A DNA stretch of 64,000 bases from Paenibacillus sp. RC334 (GCF_030034735.1 NZ_CP125370.1:434001-498000); one strand, 5' to 3'; positions 41,148 to 49,789 are shown, counted from the first letter of the stretch. Notes: generated by a model from the sequence alone, not told the origin. Translations and numbers: made by a program.

Positions 41148-41537
41148 GTCTCGCGGACATTTATCGAACTCTTCATCGCGGTAATAGTCGCACTCAATCC
41201 TCCGAATGAGCCGACGCCAACGCCCGTAGTAAAGACGGAGAAAACAGGCAATTCCCCGTCTTCTACTTACGTGGTCACCGCGTACGCACTCGGCGATGGA
41301 TTCACGCCAACACACGGTATTACTGCGTCAGGTAGGCGCGTCAAGAACGGAGTAACCGCAGCTTGTCCGAAGTCCATCCCGTTCGGTACACGTGTCGATA
41401 TCGAAGGCGTCGGAGTCCGCACGTGTTGGGATCGAGGTGGTCGGATTACTGACGGACATATCGACGTCTACGTAAAGGATATTCGGCGGGCGGTTGTTTT
41501 TGGGAAGCGACGGCTAAACGTTCGCGTTCTTCCATAA
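41148..41537 (+). CDS. secreted/anchored 3D-domain (barwin-like) cell-wall protein, apparent GTC start
   Basis: 129 residues from GTC 41148. N-terminal signal anchor (TFIELFIAVIVAL), a Pro-rich linker and a C-terminal 3D domain (VTAYALGDGFTPTHGITASG, FGTRVDIEGVG and DGHIDVYVKD), with the Asp residues of the peptidoglycan-lytic double-psi barrel. GGAGA ends 8 nt before GTC; an in-frame stop is upstream at 41133 and the first canonical start lies after the anchor. Likely acts on the cell wall. Confidence 0.6.
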   Translation, partial: VSRTFIELFIAVIVALNPPNEPTPTPVVKTEKTGNSPSSTYVVTAYALGDGFTPTHGITASGRRVKNGVTAACPKSIPFGTRVDIEGVGVRTCWDRGGRITDGHIDVYVKDIRRAVVFGKRRLNVRVLP

Positions 41538-41862
41538 CGAGTTGGATCGCGCGTAGATTTGTGGCGGTCCTCCAGTGAAGCCCCGTTGCAGCTACCAGGG
41601 TACCGGATACTCCTAAGAAGTATGCAGCGGCTATGGAAATCGCAAACCAATCTCGCCCGTCACCTAGGAGCTTATTCACGGTCAGTAAGACTAGCGGTAT
41701 CACGTAGGCTATCAACGAACCTAACAACGACATTTGTTTTGCGTTATCTTCCTCAGCAAGGTAATACTTTTCGAGAACCTTTAAGTCTGAATCACTCGTC
41801 GTTTCATAGTTCTTACAAATCAATTTAATCCTATTAATTTTCTCTTCTTCTTTTTCATTCAT
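41446..41862 (-). CDS. reverse-strand two-pass membrane protein (SLATT-like)
   Basis: 138 residues. Charged helical N-terminus, two transmembrane helices (LIAYVIPLVLLTVNKLL and FAISIAAAYFLGVSGTLVAA) and a basic tail. ATG 41862 follows GGGGGAATAGCA. The layout recalls SLATT-type two-pass effectors, but the match is only by shape. It overlaps the 3D gene tail to tail by 92 bp, is AT-rich and reversed: a probable moron. Confidence 0.55.
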   Translation of the reverse strand: MNEKEEEKINRIKLICKNYETTSDSDLKVLEKYYLAEEDNAKQMSLLGSLIAYVIPLVLLTVNKLLGDGRDWFAISIAAAYFLGVSGTLVAATGLHWRTATNLRAIQLVMEERERLAVASQKQPPAEYPLRRRRYVRQ

Positions 41863-41912
41863 TGCTATTCCCCCTTATTTAATATATCGGAAACCATAAA
41901 GGAGCGGATTAT

Positions 41913-43445
41913 ATGACGAAGTATTTGCGTTGTCACACGGCTGGTGTAGCTGGACAAACGGTAGGTGAGCGGTACGAGGTTATTCACGAAGATGACCGTT
42001 TATATACGATCCGCGGTTTCGGGGGCTACACGAAGCTTCCGGACTCCGGTGGGGACAGTTACCGTAATTGGTTCATTCTTGAGACGGACGATAACAGCGA
42101 GAATATCACCGTACTTCCCGACGAATCCCTCAACGGTACGGAACGCGAGTACCGCGAAGTCAATCGGAAAGCAGCCGAAGGTGAACGTATTAAAATCGTC
42201 AAGCTAGAGGGATCTTTCGGTGACTACGAGTTGGGAGATGTGATGTCGGTCCATGCTCGGGACACTGGCGGAGTCCGGACGGTTGAAACGGCTGGAGGAT
42301 GGGGCGGAGACGGGCATATCCACGTATTTGACGAAGAATACACAGTCTTGGAACCGACGGATACCGTTCACCTTCCGATTAAGGGGCGTATCAGCGGTAC
42401 GGAACGATTCCGCATGGTCGACCGTAAGGCCACGATAGGCGATCGCGTAATCGTGACGGATGCAACTGGAACGAGATGGGAAGGCAGTCGTCATGTTCCC
42501 GATTATCATAACGGAGACATTTTCGAAATTGCGCAGGTAAACGATGGCGTGGATTTGGCGACTAGCACTAGCGGAAAGCTGTTCTATCACCGAGAGTACC
42601 GCGTACTCGAACCGCTAACCGCCGCGCCACTCCTATCCGAACAGTCTGCGCAAGACCAAGCGGCCGCTACGATCAGCGCGTTAGCCTTACGATTGGAGAC
42701 GTTAGAGGAAACGGTCCGGCGTATGGGCACCGACATACGCGTAGCACAGGAGGACATCGACATCATGGACGAGAGTATTGCGTACGATGTCCGCAAACTC
42801 GAAGCGGAGGTTGCTGCGCTGAAGGAAGCGGCGACGACGTATTCAAGGACGCGACCCGTGACACCTACGGAAGTTATCGCATCGCTCAAACGTCACAGAA
42901 CTACGCAGCAGAACATAAAAGCTGCGAGACAGCAACGTCGGGACGATATCGTTGAGCGTGCGAAGGCTGACGTTAAGCGGTTGGTTACGGAAGTTGGCGG
43001 ACTCGGTTGGGAAACTAGCGATATACCTGCGTTTGAAGATCACGGACCCTTGACGATTCGGTTCGTAGTCAGTCGTGACAAAAGGACCGTTGCAGCTCTT
43101 GCAGAGTGGGCGTGCTTTCCCGGTGAAGTATGCGAACGTGGAACCGCAAAGTGCGCACCAGGCGACGTATTTAACGCACACATCGGAAAGGCAATAGCGC
43201 TGTATCGTGCGCTTGGTCTCGAAGTGCCTGCGGAATATCTGACCGTTCCGAAGCCTACGGAGGTTCGGATGTACGATCGCGTTAAGTATGAGGGAGATAT
43301 TTATACGATAACTCCGGGTGAATGGTGTGAGCATACGCATGGGACCCAAGAGGCATGCCTTGACTCCGAGGTTGCAAGACACGGAGTAATCGTAGATGAT
43401 TCGGGATTAGTCATCGACGACACCCGCGAGGAGGTGGCGGCTTAA
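41913..43445 (+). CDS. three-module SH3-like protein with coiled coil and C-terminal shared domain
   Basis: 510 residues. Modules at about 1-65, 70-150 (YREVNRKAAEGERIKIV ... EEYTVLEP) and 155-230 (FRMVDRKATIGDRVIV ... HREYRVLEP); coiled coil at about 255-300; C-terminal domain with GTAKCAPGDVFNAHIGKAI and LYRALGLEVPAEYL shared with the protein at 38297. ATG follows AAAGGAGCGGATTAT. Role unknown. Confidence 0.65.
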   Translation: MTKYLRCHTAGVAGQTVGERYEVIHEDDRLYTIRGFGGYTKLPDSGGDSYRNWFILETDDNSENITVLPDESLNGTEREYREVNRKAAEGERIKIVKLEGSFGDYELGDVMSVHARDTGGVRTVETAGGWGGDGHIHVFDEEYTVLEPTDTVHLPIKGRISGTERFRMVDRKATIGDRVIVTDATGTRWEGSRHVPDYHNGDIFEIAQVNDGVDLATSTSGKLFYHREYRVLEPLTAAPLLSEQSAQDQAAATISALALRLETLEETVRRMGTDIRVAQEDIDIMDESIAYDVRKLEAEVAALKEAATTYSRTRPVTPTEVIASLKRHRTTQQNIKAARQQRRDDIVERAKADVKRLVTEVGGLGWETSDIPAFEDHGPLTIRFVVSRDKRTVAALAEWACFPGEVCERGTAKCAPGDVFNAHIGKAIALYRALGLEVPAEYLTVPKPTEVRMYDRVKYEGDIYTITPGEWCEHTHGTQEACLDSEVARHGVIVDDSGLVIDDTREEVAA

Positions 43446-43446
43446 T

Positions 43447-43662
43447 ATGACCGACAAACTCTACGCAATCATTGACCGCGAAACTAGCGAAGTCATTTAC
43501 GACAAGACGTATAAGCACGTTTCACACGCTAAACGAGCGCTGCGGTATCATTTCGGCCGCCGACTCGATCACTACGGAATCGGCGTTATTGAGAGAAGCG
43601 CAAAATTAGCGTGGTACGTCGACGAAAATGATAAATGGACGGAGGTGCCAGCAGATGAGTAA
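43447..43662 (+). CDS. 71-residue phage protein, unknown
   Basis: ATG follows GGAGGTGGCGGCTTAAT. Small alpha/beta protein (LYAIIDRETSEVIYDKTYKH). Overlaps the next gene by 8 bp. Confidence 0.55.
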   Translation: MTDKLYAIIDRETSEVIYDKTYKHVSHAKRALRYHFGRRLDHYGIGVIERSAKLAWYVDENDKWTEVPADE

Positions 43663-43861
43663 AAAGCTCGTAATAAGTGCGTCGGCCGAGTGGGTACTGG
43701 ACGCAGAGGGCGAGGAAGTATTCGCGGCTTTGTCCGATGGCGAACTCACGGAGCGATTCTCGCAGATGTCTCAAGACGTCCGGGAATTACTCGTCGATAA
43801 TATGGACGAGGGAGCCAGCGCGTCCGCAGTTGTCCGTATTGTGGAGGTGTCCGCCGAATGA
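43655..43861 (+). CDS. 68-residue phage protein, unknown
   Basis: ATG 43655 follows GGAGGTGCCAGCAG. Acidic (AEWVLDAEGEEVFAALSDGE). ATGA overlap with the kinase gene. Confidence 0.55.
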   Translation: MSKKLVISASAEWVLDAEGEEVFAALSDGELTERFSQMSQDVRELLVDNMDEGASASAVVRIVEVSAE

Positions 43862-44481
43862 CTACGCTACCCAACATCGGACTTCTTGGCCGTCTCCGCA
43901 GCGGAAAAGACGAAGTAGCTCGTTATCTTACGGATAACTACGGTTACATGCAATTTGCGTTTGGCGACGAACTAAAACGTTACGCCCACGAGTTATTCGG
44001 TGAGCCTGCACCCGATGAGAAGCCGCGCGAACTTTACCAGTGGTTGGGGCAGACGATGCGTGAGCGCGATCCGGACATTTGGGTGCGGAAGTGTTTCGAA
44101 GCAATCGAATGGGACCGCGACAGCATCCCGGAATATCTGCGGCGGGCACATGGGTACGTAACGAACGGTGAGGTCGTACTTTCCGTACCTGCTCGTCCAT
44201 TCCGCGCAGTCGTTTCCGATGTACGCCAGCCAAACGAGTACGACGCACTCAAGTCCGCCGGTTACGTACTCATCCGCGTCGAGGCTCCGGACGCCGTTCG
44301 TATCGACCGCGCAATCAAATCCGGCGACGTGTTTAACTACGCTGACCTCGTGCACGATACGGAAACGGCGCTCGACGGGTACGCAGCGGACTTCACCGTA
44401 GACAATAGCGGAACACTCGAAGCCCTCCACGCGCAAATTGACGAGATCCTCGCTTATTTGTCCGGGGAGTGGCAGGAATGA
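43858..44481 (+). CDS. deoxynucleoside monophosphate kinase
   Basis: 207 residues. P-loop GLLGRLRSGKDEVARYL, then FAFGDELKRYAHELFG, matches the phage dNMP kinase family, which phosphorylates dNMPs toward dNTPs. Later FRAVVSDVRQPNEYDAL and YVLIRVEAPD support a P-loop kinase. Coupled to neighbours by ATGA overlaps on both sides. Confidence 0.85.
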   Translation: MTTLPNIGLLGRLRSGKDEVARYLTDNYGYMQFAFGDELKRYAHELFGEPAPDEKPRELYQWLGQTMRERDPDIWVRKCFEAIEWDRDSIPEYLRRAHGYVTNGEVVLSVPARPFRAVVSDVRQPNEYDALKSAGYVLIRVEAPDAVRIDRAIKSGDVFNYADLVHDTETALDGYAADFTVDNSGTLEALHAQIDEILAYLSGEWQE

Positions 44482-44660
44482 CTACGTTCGACGAGCGTGT
44501 ACGCAAAGCCGTAGAAGAAGCGGCTAACAACGGTTATTCACGTGGATATGACGCAGGGTATGGCGTGGGTTATGCGGCCGCCCTGCGAAGTGTTTACGGG
44601 AAGGAGGGCGGCGAGGATGACGTCGATGGATCGGTTTCGACCGCCAGGCCCGCGCGATGA
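44478..44660 (+). CDS. 60-residue Gly/Tyr-repeat protein
   Basis: ATGA overlap with the kinase stop. Contains a repeated GY/AG pattern (YSRGYDAGYGVGYAAAL) resembling a glycine-zipper-like motif. Overlaps the next gene by 44 bp. Unknown function. Confidence 0.5.
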   Translation: MTTFDERVRKAVEEAANNGYSRGYDAGYGVGYAAALRSVYGKEGGEDDVDGSVSTARPAR

Positions 44661-44838
44661 ACCACGCATTTCCGCTCACTGCGCTTGGTGTGGCGGCGAG
44701 ATTTACGTAGGTGATTCGGTTACTAGCGTATATGACCCGGAGCCTATCCTCGTGCATGATTCGTGTGAGCACGCTTGGATCGAGTGTAGCGTAGTACACG
44801 AACGCGGCGTTGTCGGAGATGGCGGAGAAGTCACGTAA
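44617..44838 (+). CDS. small zinc-finger-like protein
   Basis: 73 residues from ATG 44617, after AAGGAGGGCGGCGAGG. Cys/His pattern HCAWCGG ... LVHDSCEHAW suggests one zinc site. Unknown function. Confidence 0.5.
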   Translation: MTSMDRFRPPGPRDEPRISAHCAWCGGEIYVGDSVTSVYDPEPILVHDSCEHAWIECSVVHERGVVGDGGEVT

Positions 44839-44961
44839 AGTATTCGCAAAAATCAACGTATGAATAATTCACAATAGACTGGCGGCGGCTTCGGCATACT
44901 TAGTGACCTAGCGTAAGTACGTTGATGCTGCGCTCAATACGAAAAAGGGAGGCAGATTTCC

Positions 44962-46212
44962 ATCGGAAAAGCATCGCGAGCAAGATGGGACGGAAACGTC
45001 CGAAGTATGGCAATTGTCGCGAAGCCGCGCGAAGAAATAACGGAGGAGGACGTTCAGTTTCTCCGCGATAACTACACGTCAACGGGAGGGTTATTGCCGA
45101 ACGCATACGCAGGCGGTGCGTTTTACACGCCGACACACGTTGCGCGGTTTATAGTCGAGGCTCTATGCGGATTATCCGGCGGGTCATTCTCTCCCGGCGT
45201 GCGTTTTCTTGAGCCTTCCGCGGGCTCCGGAGTATTCATCGAACATATGCCGGAGTATGCGGAAATAACAGCGCTGGAGCTGGACGAGACGAGCGCGAAA
45301 GTTGCATCGCTTATTTATCCGCACGCTAACGTAATCCAGGGTGACGCGTTCATGCACGCCCAGCGCGATTATTACGATTATGTGATTGGTAATCCCCCGT
45401 ACGGAGTCAATCTCGATATAGCATTGGACGACTTACCGGATACCTTCGAGACGCTACGTGTCACGAAAGGCCGCGCGAAGGGAAAGTCGGAGGTCGCGTT
45501 TATCGAACTCGCAATCAAGGCGACCAAGCCCGGCGGCTACCTCGCGTTCGTGCTTCCGCTGGGCCTCAACTACGCGAATTATGCGGAAAAGGTGCGTCAA
45601 CTACTCTATAAAACGTGCTGGCACGTAGCTACTATCGGGTTGCCCGGCGAGACGTTCGCATTGACCGGTACGACGATTCCGACGCAGGTATTAATCGTAC
45701 GGAAAGCACCGCCAGGAACTCCGCTTATCCCTGCTGCGACAAACCGTTGGGGATCGAACTTCAGGCGCGGCGGGTACGAGGATATCACGCAGTTTAACGC
45801 AAAGTTTCTCGCAGGACAGACTCCCGCCTATTTCGCGCAAGTTACCGATATTGGTTACGACAAACAAGGCAAGAGTACGGATAAGTGGGGCGACGGCCTC
45901 ACGCAACTTGATGAGCTACTCGAAGACTTTACCGACGAATACTTAATACGCTCTAACCTATACCCGCATATACCTTCGTGGCACAGCGTCAAAGACGTCT
46001 CCGCGTTTATGTTCCAGCACGCCAACAACGACGGGGACGGCTATCGTGATGCAAGCCGAACATATGCAGAAGGCCCGTACCGATGGAACGAGCTTACGCT
46101 TGGGGCTGGCGAGGAAATTGACGGAGTAAGTACGTTTGATTTCACGTGGCAGGATCGCACTGTTAGCGAATATTACAACGGACTGGCGCAACACACAAAG
46201 GAGGCGGCGTGA
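44962..46212 (+). CDS. N6-adenine DNA methyltransferase, apparent ATC start
   Basis: 416 residues from ATC 44962. AdoMet motif FLEPSAGSGVFIEHM (I), catalytic VIGNPPYG (IV, NPPY) and LPLGLNYANYAEK region. The NPPY motif marks an N6-adenine enzyme of the Eco57I/gamma-like class. No restriction partner is next to it, so it may protect phage DNA. GGGAGG lies 9 nt before ATC; the first ATG at 45007 has no ribosome site, with 15 coding residues lost. Overlaps nothing, and the next start is 1 bp after its stop. Confidence 0.85.
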   Translation: MGKASRARWDGNVRSMAIVAKPREEITEEDVQFLRDNYTSTGGLLPNAYAGGAFYTPTHVARFIVEALCGLSGGSFSPGVRFLEPSAGSGVFIEHMPEYAEITALELDETSAKVASLIYPHANVIQGDAFMHAQRDYYDYVIGNPPYGVNLDIALDDLPDTFETLRVTKGRAKGKSEVAFIELAIKATKPGGYLAFVLPLGLNYANYAEKVRQLLYKTCWHVATIGLPGETFALTGTTIPTQVLIVRKAPPGTPLIPAATNRWGSNFRRGGYEDITQFNAKFLAGQTPAYFAQVTDIGYDKQGKSTDKWGDGLTQLDELLEDFTDEYLIRSNLYPHIPSWHSVKDVSAFMFQHANNDGDGYRDASRTYAEGPYRWNELTLGAGEEIDGVSTFDFTWQDRTVSEYYNGLAQHTKEAA

Positions 46213-46213
46213 C

Positions 46214-47374
46214 TTGGAAGATTACGGCGCATTAACTACGGTAAATACGCGACTCCTTAAAGCGTCGATTGTGGGTGCGGAGGAATGGCACAAAACGGCC
46301 ACACTCGGGTGGAAAGAGGAACGCGCGCTCAACCTCATCCGGACAGTGCTACGTAAGGGGATCGAAGAGTACGGAGACGCATTGAGGGTAGTTGTATCAT
46401 GCTCGTTCGGAGTCGATTCACTATTGACACTTCATCTCGTTCGACGTGTGTCGATGGAGCTTGGCATCTCGTTCGACACTGTCTGGAACAATACGCTGAA
46501 TGAGTACCCTCAGACACGTCTATACGCGAAAAAGCTAACGGAAGAATGGTCGCTTAACCTCGTTGAAGCACGTCCGGACACTACGATTCGGAAGATATAC
46601 GAGGAAAACGGAGTCGATACACTCCTGAAGCGCAAGGGCGATCGGAGCGGCGGCGTGGGCAATAAGGAGCCCGTAGTTGAAAAGTGCTGCGGATCGCTCA
46701 AACATAAGCCGATGCGTAAGGCCATCAAGGAAAACGGCTGGCACATTATGTTTAACGGAGTCCGCGCAGGTGAGTCTCGCCAGCGTTGGATGTCCGCCCG
46801 CCGTGATGGAGATTATTTCTACTCGTCCCACACGTGGAAAACGTGGGTGTGTCGCCCTATCCTTTGGTGGACCGCGCTTGCTGACTCGTTTAACTACGGA
46901 AACAACCGACAAGAGGACGTATGGAACTACGTCCGTAAGCACGACCTTCCTTACAACGCTATCTACGATATGAACGCCGTAATTGACGACGCCTACACAG
47001 GAAAAGACGTCGTTGTTGACCGAGTAACAGCGGAATATCTAGTCGCGAAAGGACTAAACGTATTTATGCCGCGTACTGGTTGCATGGCGTGTCCAATTCC
47101 GATACGGCGGGGGTACTTACGGTATCTTCGTGAAGTATTTCCGAAGGTATATCGCTCCATGCTGTTTCAACTCGGATTTGCCCGCGTCTTGATCGCAGAG
47201 ATGGCGGAGGAACAGCGGGCGGAGTTACTCGAAGAACTCAACGGATTCGGAGTTATAACGGAGAAAACGGAGGAGGCAGTCCTCGACCGCTTGGAGGACG
47301 TTATCGAAATGAAACCGTGCGTATTTGACGGCGTGGGCGTTGATAAGCGAAAACAGCCGAAGAAATCGGCTTAA
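46214..47374 (+). CDS. PAPS reductase-like ATP-pyrophosphatase (DndC-like fold)
   Basis: 386 residues. PP-loop variant VVVSCSFGVDSLLTLHL, VVEKCCGSLKHKPMRKA, and a Cys-rich CMACPIPIRRGYLRYL at the C-terminus. This is the family of phage and DndC-like proteins that adenylate a substrate, often with an iron-sulfur site. TTG 46214 lies 9 nt after AAGGAGG. It immediately follows the methyltransferase, so both may act in DNA modification; that link is inference. Confidence 0.75.
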   Translation: MEDYGALTTVNTRLLKASIVGAEEWHKTATLGWKEERALNLIRTVLRKGIEEYGDALRVVVSCSFGVDSLLTLHLVRRVSMELGISFDTVWNNTLNEYPQTRLYAKKLTEEWSLNLVEARPDTTIRKIYEENGVDTLLKRKGDRSGGVGNKEPVVEKCCGSLKHKPMRKAIKENGWHIMFNGVRAGESRQRWMSARRDGDYFYSSHTWKTWVCRPILWWTALADSFNYGNNRQEDVWNYVRKHDLPYNAIYDMNAVIDDAYTGKDVVVDRVTAEYLVAKGLNVFMPRTGCMACPIPIRRGYLRYLREVFPKVYRSMLFQLGFARVLIAEMAEEQRAELLEELNGFGVITEKTEEAVLDRLEDVIEMKPCVFDGVGVDKRKQPKKSA

Positions 47375-47390
47375 AACGGAGGTATATCGA

Positions 47391-47783
47391 ATGGGGCACG
47401 TTAAAGTAGACATCGCAAAATCTGACCGCAGTTATGCGGTAAAATACGCTCTAAACGACGCAGCGGGGGTACGTTCCCTCCTCCGCGATCGTCACCGGAT
47501 TAGTTCCGCACGCTTCCGCGGCGATACGGCGGCCAGCGATATCCTAATCGACTTGCATAGCGCTATTAATTCCGCAGGCTTGACGGATCGGCAAACGGAA
47601 GCTATTGCGTGGGTTTATGGCGTAGACCTTACGCAGAAAGAAGCGGCGGCTATTATGGAGATTACGCAGCCGACCGTTAAGCAGTCCGTGGATGAAGCAG
47701 TGGAGAAAATTGCGGCGGTATATCGGCGTTGGGATTATGGCGAGGTTGTCTGTGAGCATACCGAGGAAGGGGTTGCAGCGTAG
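47391..47783 (+). CDS. sigma-region-4-like regulator, probable late switch
   Basis: 130 residues. The C-terminus has an HTH like sigma region 4 (LTDRQTEAIAWVYGVDLTQK, then EAAAIMEITQPTVKQSV). In Firmicute phages such proteins (ArpU/sigma-like) act at the late gene switch; here the packaging genes follow 4 kb later. ATG 47391 follows AACGGAGGTATATCGA. Confidence 0.65.
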   Translation: MGHVKVDIAKSDRSYAVKYALNDAAGVRSLLRDRHRISSARFRGDTAASDILIDLHSAINSAGLTDRQTEAIAWVYGVDLTQKEAAAIMEITQPTVKQSVDEAVEKIAAVYRRWDYGEVVCEHTEEGVAA

Positions 47784-48055
47784 TGATTAGCGATCAAGAA
47801 AGACTGTGGAGGGAACGGTCAATAGAAAAACAGCCAGTCTACTACGATTACCCAAAAGAAGGTTTCGACGGTGTTATCCTGTACGAAGAGGACGGAGTTA
47901 CTCTCATTCAAATCAACGAGTATGCGGCTAAGAGGAAAAAGTATTACGTCTCGGGGGAGTCTGGACTTATTATAGCTACCTACGTCCGGGCGGACGCGGA
48001 TGCCGAATATCAAAAAGCCATACAATCGCAAAGGAGCGGTGAGGCATGTCAATAG
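47783..48055 (+). CDS. phage protein, unknown
   Basis: 90 residues from a GTG that overlaps the previous TAG by one base. Acidic, beta-rich (GFDGVILYEEDGVTLIQINE). Unknown. Confidence 0.5.
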   Translation: MISDQERLWRERSIEKQPVYYDYPKEGFDGVILYEEDGVTLIQINEYAAKRKKYYVSGESGLIIATYVRADADAEYQKAIQSQRSGEACQ

Positions 48056-48630
48056 TCGATGTGTTTACGGAGGAATACAAGTCGCAATTCGAGGAGTACA
48101 CCACCTTACTATTACACCTAGCCGGCGCGTCTGTGACGTCGTACGAAGATAGGGCAAGAAAAGCCGAAAACATAATCGATGCCTATATAAAATACACGGG
48201 AGTCCGCCCGGACCACATTCAGCTAGACCGAATTAGCGACCTGATTCTTTTCGACGACCTGCGGGATAGTAACCCTCACAAAACTAAACATAACGAGTAT
48301 CCCATTTTGAGCGGTACGCAGTTAGACCGTAGGCGCTACGGCGGACGCGGGCAAGATTCTAATATGTCGGGAGAGACATCGTTAGAAGCGGCTCAGTGCG
48401 TCGGAGCCGACGGCAGGGACTACCGATACCCAAATAGACGTACTCGGACCATCGACGAGTTAATGTACGTTGACGAGAACGCGAAGATTCGTAATAAAGT
48501 ACGTGCCGTACAATACCGCAAGGATACTGCGCCCGGTCCGGTCATTACGTACAACCTTAACGATACCTACGGAGAGCTAACGGAGGAGTTTACGCAAAGT
48601 ACTACGATCCTTAATTTGTACGCAGCGTAG
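48046..48630 (+). CDS. phage protein, unknown
   Basis: 194 residues. N-terminal helices (EEYKSQFEEYTTLLLHLAGA), a polar basic middle and C-terminal GPVITYNLNDTYGELTEEFT. No family recognised. ATG follows GGAGCGGTGAGGC. A terminator follows. Confidence 0.55.
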   Translation: MSIVDVFTEEYKSQFEEYTTLLLHLAGASVTSYEDRARKAENIIDAYIKYTGVRPDHIQLDRISDLILFDDLRDSNPHKTKHNEYPILSGTQLDRRRYGGRGQDSNMSGETSLEAAQCVGADGRDYRYPNRRTRTIDELMYVDENAKIRNKVRAVQYRKDTAPGPVITYNLNDTYGELTEEFTQSTTILNLYAA

Positions 48631-48642
48631 TCGTACTATAAA

Positions 48643-48666
48643 GAGCGCCGTTTTTACGCGGCGCTC
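48643..48666. terminator. terminator after the middle gene block
   Basis: GAGCGCCG pairs with CGGCGCTC around TTTTTACG, followed by TCGTTGTTT. It separates forward genes from the two reverse genes that follow and may serve both. Confidence 0.6.
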
Positions 48667-48673
48667 TCGTTGT

Positions 48674-48892
48674 TTACCCTTGCTTCGTTTTGATAACGTA
48701 GAGATCACGATCGTGTTCGCCCATTTTGTGGACGAGGAAGTCAACGCTACCCTTTACGTCTGCTAATTCTTCCTTCGCGCCTTTTACTTCGCCTTCCAAC
48801 GTGGATAGACGCATTTCGATACCGTCTAGTTTGGCGTTCGTTACGTCAGCTCTTTCGATTAAGGCTGTTAGTAATTGCTTTATCTCTTCCAT
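48674..48892 (-). CDS. 72-residue coiled-coil protein (XhlA-like by shape)
   Basis: ATG at 48892 follows AAAGGAAGTTATACA. A long helix with heptads (IKQLLTALIERADVTNAKLD, EVKGAKEELADVKGSVDFLV). Probably in an operon with the repressor gene upstream at 48974. Confidence 0.6.
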   Translation of the reverse strand: MEEIKQLLTALIERADVTNAKLDGIEMRLSTLEGEVKGAKEELADVKGSVDFLVHKMGEHDRDLYVIKTKQG

Positions 48893-48973
48893 TGTATAAC
48901 TTCCTTTCAAAAGTAAAATTAACTTCATAAGTCAATTATACACTATACACAAGTGAATAGTCAATAATTTATT

Positions 48974-49177
48974 CTATTCGTTTTCTATATCAAACAACTC
49001 TTCAACTGACACATCTAACGCGCGGGCAATGGCGATAATGTTTGCGTATGCTCCTTGGCTGGCTCGGTCGAACCTAGATATAGCTGCCTGCGGGATTCCC
49101 GCTGCCGTTGCTAATTCAGTTTGCGTGAGTCCGCGTTCTTTCAATATAGTGCTTAGCTTGGGGGTCACCTTAATCAA
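48974..49177 (-). CDS. XRE-family repressor
   Basis: 67 residues, a single HTH (LTQTELATAAGIPQAAISRF, then ANIIAIARALDVSVEELFDI). TTG 49177 lies 8 nt after GGAGGAG. Controls the divergent promoter region at 49211-49274, a lysogeny-type switch distinct from the one at 21500. Confidence 0.85.
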   Translation of the reverse strand: MIKVTPKLSTILKERGLTQTELATAAGIPQAAISRFDRASQGAYANIIAIARALDVSVEELFDIENE

Positions 49178-49210
49178 TTATGCCACTCCTCCGAACATTT
49201 TTATATACCT

Positions 49211-49274
49211 AATATAAAGGAAAAATAAACTTTTGTCAAAACTATTGACTAATGATTATACATTAGTGTATAAT
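49211..49274. promoter_or_regulatory. divergent promoters with overlapping operators
   Basis: Leftward: TTGACA (minus, 49234-49239), 17 bp, TATATT (minus, 49211-49216) toward the repressor. Rightward: TTGACT (49245-49250), 18 bp, TATAAT (49269-49274). Dyads ACTAATG/CATTAGT (49248-49267) and ATTATAC/GTATAAT (49255-49274) overlap and cover the rightward promoter. Confidence 0.75.
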
Positions 49275-49326
49275 GTGTGTATAAGGATGACACATACGAA
49301 GAGTCATCGGAAAGGAGAACTTCAAT

Positions 49327-49455
49327 ATGAAAGATTGGGTTAATCTTGTTACGGCAATCCTACAACTGGCTACAGCACTTGCTATCTGGAAGACACATCG
49401 CCGTAATAAAAAGAAAAAAGGAACCAGTAAACGACGCGTGCGGCGCAGACGTTAA
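49327..49455 (+). CDS. 42-residue membrane peptide with basic tail
   Basis: ATG 49327 follows AAAGGAGAACTTCAAT. One hydrophobic helix (LVTAILQLATALAIW) and a strongly basic tail (TSKRRVRRRR). First gene of the rightward transcript. Unknown function. Confidence 0.55.
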   Translation: MKDWVNLVTAILQLATALAIWKTHRRNKKKKGTSKRRVRRRR

Positions 49456-49565
49456 GGATTCCTTGGTAGAGGGCGGCTTACATAGCGCCTTCTATACCCA
49501 ATCATAGCATACGAGGTTAACATATACAATTGGCGGCGGCCTTACGCGGGTGAGAGGTAGTTAAC

Positions 49566-49754
49566 ATGAAAAAGTGGCAGGTAATAGCTATAGCCGAGAA
49601 CACACTATTTGCACTAAAAGGACAGATACCCGATTCAGAGTACGAGTCGTTCTGGCAGGGAATTGAACGGCGCAGCACAAGAATGAAGAAGGCGGAGCTT
49701 TACGAGATGTTCGCACCGATTCATAAGCGCTACTTCGAAATTAGAGAGAGATAA
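49566..49754 (+). CDS. 62-residue phage protein, unknown
   Basis: ATG 49566 after GAGAGGTAGTTAAC. Helical (IPDSEYESFWQGIERRSTRM). Ends close to the next small gene. Unknown. Confidence 0.5.
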   Translation: MKKWQVIAIAENTLFALKGQIPDSEYESFWQGIERRSTRMKKAELYEMFAPIHKRYFEIRER

Positions 49755-49789
49755 AACGGGGCTACGGCCCCTCTATAGGAGGTAATCGT

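Noticed and set aside
42843..43382. 179-codon reverse open frame
   Set aside because: Fully antisense to the clear module protein at 41913; no ribosome site or recognisable domains.
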